A program made the translations under genes and the position numbers. The notes below the pieces were generated by a model that saw only the letters and a list, made by a program, of their open reading frames with translations, had not been told where the DNA came from and made no database searches. A stretch of DNA of 26,551 nt from CAZTTH01 sp964615975 (GTDB lineage Bacteria > Verrucomicrobiota > Lentisphaeria > JABSQK01 > JAJFLO01): positions 1-26,551 of the forward strand of contig CAZTTH010000045.1 of NCBI GenBank assembly GCA_964615975.1, written 5' to 3'. Positions 24,815 to 26,551 of this stretch are shown piece by piece (within the stretch, counting starts at the first letter, position 1; each line of letters begins with the position of its first letter).

Positions 24815-26551
24815 TTACTCCATAAGTTCATATTCGCTGTCAGGGACTAATTTTAGTAATGGCTTTCCATTCAGATAACGAATGACTTCCTGAGTAGCCT
24901 CATATTCCATTTGACATCGGCAATCTATTGACATTGATCCCATATGACTGGTTAAAATGCAATTTTCTATGGTGGTTAATTCACCTGAATATGGTTCCTG
25001 GAGATATGTGTCGATTGCTGCTGCTGCGATTTTTCGCTTGCGGAGAACTTGAGCCAGGTCTTGTTCATTAATAATTCCACCACGTGATGTATTTATCAAC
25101 ACCGTGGATGGTTTCATCAGGAGAAATTGATCATGAGTGATCAGATTTTGGGTTAAATGGGTTAATGGGATATGGAATGTAATGATATCCGCTTCACGAT
25201 ATATGGTCTCCTTATCAGTCCATTCCAAATTGTATATACTGCCAAATTCAATATCCGGATTCGAATCATTGGTTAGAATTCTCTTCGGTGAAAATCCTTG
25301 TAAATGTTTGACTACCCGTTTGCCTACTCGGCCACAACCGATTAATCCGATGGTACATTCCGCTAATCGCCGGCCCAAAGTACGATGCCAAACCCCTTGA
25401 CGCATACTTCTATCCGATTGAGGAATGGCACGCAACAAGGAAACCATTAACCCTATGGTTAATTCGGCTACTGCGGGTGCTGGTGCGTCGGGAGTATAAG
25501 TAATCAAAATTCCGCGTTTCCTTGCTTCTAATAAATCAACACTATCCAATCCGATACCTACACGGGATATAAGTCGTAAGTATGGTGCGTTTGCCATCAC
25601 TAAACGGGTGTGTGGTTCTGTCCCGGCTATTATCACACCAAAATCCTTGACCAAATCAATTAACTCGGATTCCTTGAGTTTACGATTTAATGGATTAATG
25701 ACATATTCAATGTCGGCGGATTCTAATAAATCTAAAGGAGTGCGATCCACTTCAGCAAATGGAACGGTGGTTATTAGTACCCGTCGTTCATCGTGGTGCT
25801 TGGGAGGGTGGACATGAACTGGTGGCGGGATTGATAAGGATGCGGTTCGCTGAACATCTCGAACATCATAGGGGGTAAATTCTTCTGAGAAACCTTGATG
25901 TCTCAACCAATCCACTACTCCCGGTACTTGCCAGGAATAATCGATATCACCCTGACCTTCAAACACCATGGGACGAATGCGTTGCGTTAATGGATTAATA
26001 ATGGCATTCGGTTTAATGGCCTGCATCTTGGGTGTGGTAAAGTAATTTGGGCGAATGACCCACATTACTGAAGAGTCGAAATAGGCATCTGCCAATGGTG
26101 CGTTGTCTTTCGCCAGTGAGGCTGGATGTGGTACTAACAAGTTATCGGAGTTTATCGTGTATGCATACTGGGGGTTAAATTCATTTCGCAAGGCGACTGC
26201 AGTCACTGCGTCTAGGAGGGGATCCTGGAGTAATAATTCAATCCCTTGATCGATCATGTTGGCGGTCACAGTGGGCGCATTTGCCAGGAGAATAACAATG
26301 GCCTCAACCGAGTCGTTCAGTGGCGCTTTTATCTCCTGGTAACCATGCACGAGCACCTCTTCCAATGTCACTTCCGGCCCGGCAATTTGAGGTGGACGCG
26401 CAATGATTTCAGCACTCAGATAAGCAGCAATGTGAGCAATGCTTGGTGCGTTTGTTGTTACATAAACCCGATCAACACTACGTGCGTGTTTTGCTGCCAA
26501 AATTGGATATGCGACCATGGGGCGACCTATCAATGGAAAGGTATTGCGCCC
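24815..26551 (-). CDS. NeuA-type cytidylyltransferase fused to a D-2-hydroxyacid dehydrogenase (5'-truncated by window edge)
   Basis: A bifunctional protein of which 578 residues are visible. The frame is open to the window edge: reading from 26551 gives GRNTFPLIGRPMVAYPI, the continuation of the N-terminal P-loop region of acylneuraminate cytidylyltransferases, so the true start lies beyond the window. An internal TTG at 26533 is not the start. The first part (to about 235) shows VDRVYVTTNAPSIA, IVILLANAPTV and a DIDYSW segment like NeuA/LegF/PtmB. The second part (about 255-560) is a D-isomer 2-hydroxyacid dehydrogenase: ISRVGIGLDSVD (catalytic Arg), GLIGCGRVGKRV (NAD loop), NTSRGGIINEQDL, an IDTYLQEP glutamate and SHMGSMS (His). 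The Arg/Glu/His triad is complete. It is the first visible gene of the operon. The substrate of neither half is known. Confidence 0.87.
   Translation of the reverse strand, partial: GRNTFPLIGRPMVAYPILAAKHARSVDRVYVTTNAPSIAHIAAYLSAEIIARPPQIAGPEVTLEEVLVHGYQEIKAPLNDSVEAIVILLANAPTVTANMIDQGIELLLQDPLLDAVTAVALRNEFNPQYAYTINSDNLLVPHPASLAKDNAPLADAYFDSSVMWVIRPNYFTTPKMQAIKPNAIINPLTQRIRPMVFEGQGDIDYSWQVPGVVDWLRHQGFSEEFTPYDVRDVQRTASLSIPPPVHVHPPKHHDERRVLITTVPFAEVDRTPLDLLESADIEYVINPLNRKLKESELIDLVKDFGVIIAGTEPHTRLVMANAPYLRLISRVGIGLDSVDLLEARKRGILITYTPDAPAPAVAELTIGLMVSLLRAIPQSDRSMRQGVWHRTLGRRLAECTIGLIGCGRVGKRVVKHLQGFSPKRILTNDSNPDIEFGSIYNLEWTDKETIYREADIITFHIPLTHLTQNLITHDQFLLMKPSTVLINTSRGGIINEQDLAQVLRKRKIAAAAIDTYLQEPYSGELTTIENCILTSHMGSMSIDCRCQMEYEATQEVIRYLNGKPLLKLVPDSEYELME

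Noticed and set aside
1..26551. CRISPR arrays, insertion sequences, prophage or toxin-antitoxin genes
   Set aside because: I found no repeat-spacer pattern, transposase, integrase or phage-like gene in either strand.

Overview
The window comes from a Gram-negative bacterium of moderate, slightly AT-rich composition. Signs of an outer membrane and a polysaccharide-rich surface are an LPS-heptosyltransferase-type glycosyltransferase, a LysM/L,D-transpeptidase, a TatB-like protein, a PEP-CTERM (exosortase-target) protein and a very large glycan operon. The membrane pyrophosphatase is of a divergent type and the tRNA gene encodes its own CCA. I cannot fix the phylum from this. A PVC/Omnitrophota-like or gammaproteobacterial origin would both fit.

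Layout. (1) 1-2441: a solitary arsenite methyltransferase gene (+), preceded by a Pho-box-like triple repeat. It converges on a GT9 glycosyltransferase gene (-), and one inverted repeat spans both stop codons. (2) 2736-8159: housekeeping genes. These are a divergent membrane pyrophosphatase (-), a DEAD-box RNA helicase (+) and a LysM + YkuD L,D-transpeptidase (-); the last two overlap tail to tail by 14 nt. (3) 8160-10015: a 647-bp stretch without a convincing gene, then a PEP-CTERM protein gene lying directly behind a tRNA-Arg(UCU) gene, and a divergent tatB-like gene. (4) 10074-26551 (right edge): fourteen minus-strand genes, densely packed with several ATGA overlaps, forming one surface-glycan operon. 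The window cuts its most upstream visible gene.

The operon, in transcription order: a NeuA-type cytidylyltransferase fused to a 2-hydroxyacid dehydrogenase; a HisC-like aminotransferase; an NDP-sugar epimerase/dehydratase; a zinc-ribbon SAM methyltransferase; an HpcH/HpaI aldolase; a KdsB-like cytidylyltransferase; an FkbM methyltransferase; a HAD phosphatase; a 574-residue putative transferase with KPHP and SNTSS motifs; a GT2; a GT4; an AsnB-type amidotransferase; another GT4; and a Gfo/Idh/MocA dehydrogenase fused to a hexapeptide acetyltransferase.

The part most worth attention is the first half of this operon. It has two different CTP-using activating enzymes but, within the window, neither of the PEP-condensing synthases (KdsA, NeuB) that normally supply such enzymes. 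A pyruvate-type aldolase is translationally coupled to the KdsB-like enzyme, and a HAD phosphatase, a 2-hydroxyacid dehydrogenase and an aminotransferase are present. I infer, without proof, a route to an unusual CMP-activated acidic building block (a 2-keto, 2-hydroxy or 2-amino acid derivative). The KPHP/SNTSS protein is a candidate for the enzyme that transfers it. No flippase, polymerase or initiating phosphoglycosyltransferase gene is visible, so the locus probably continues beyond the right edge.
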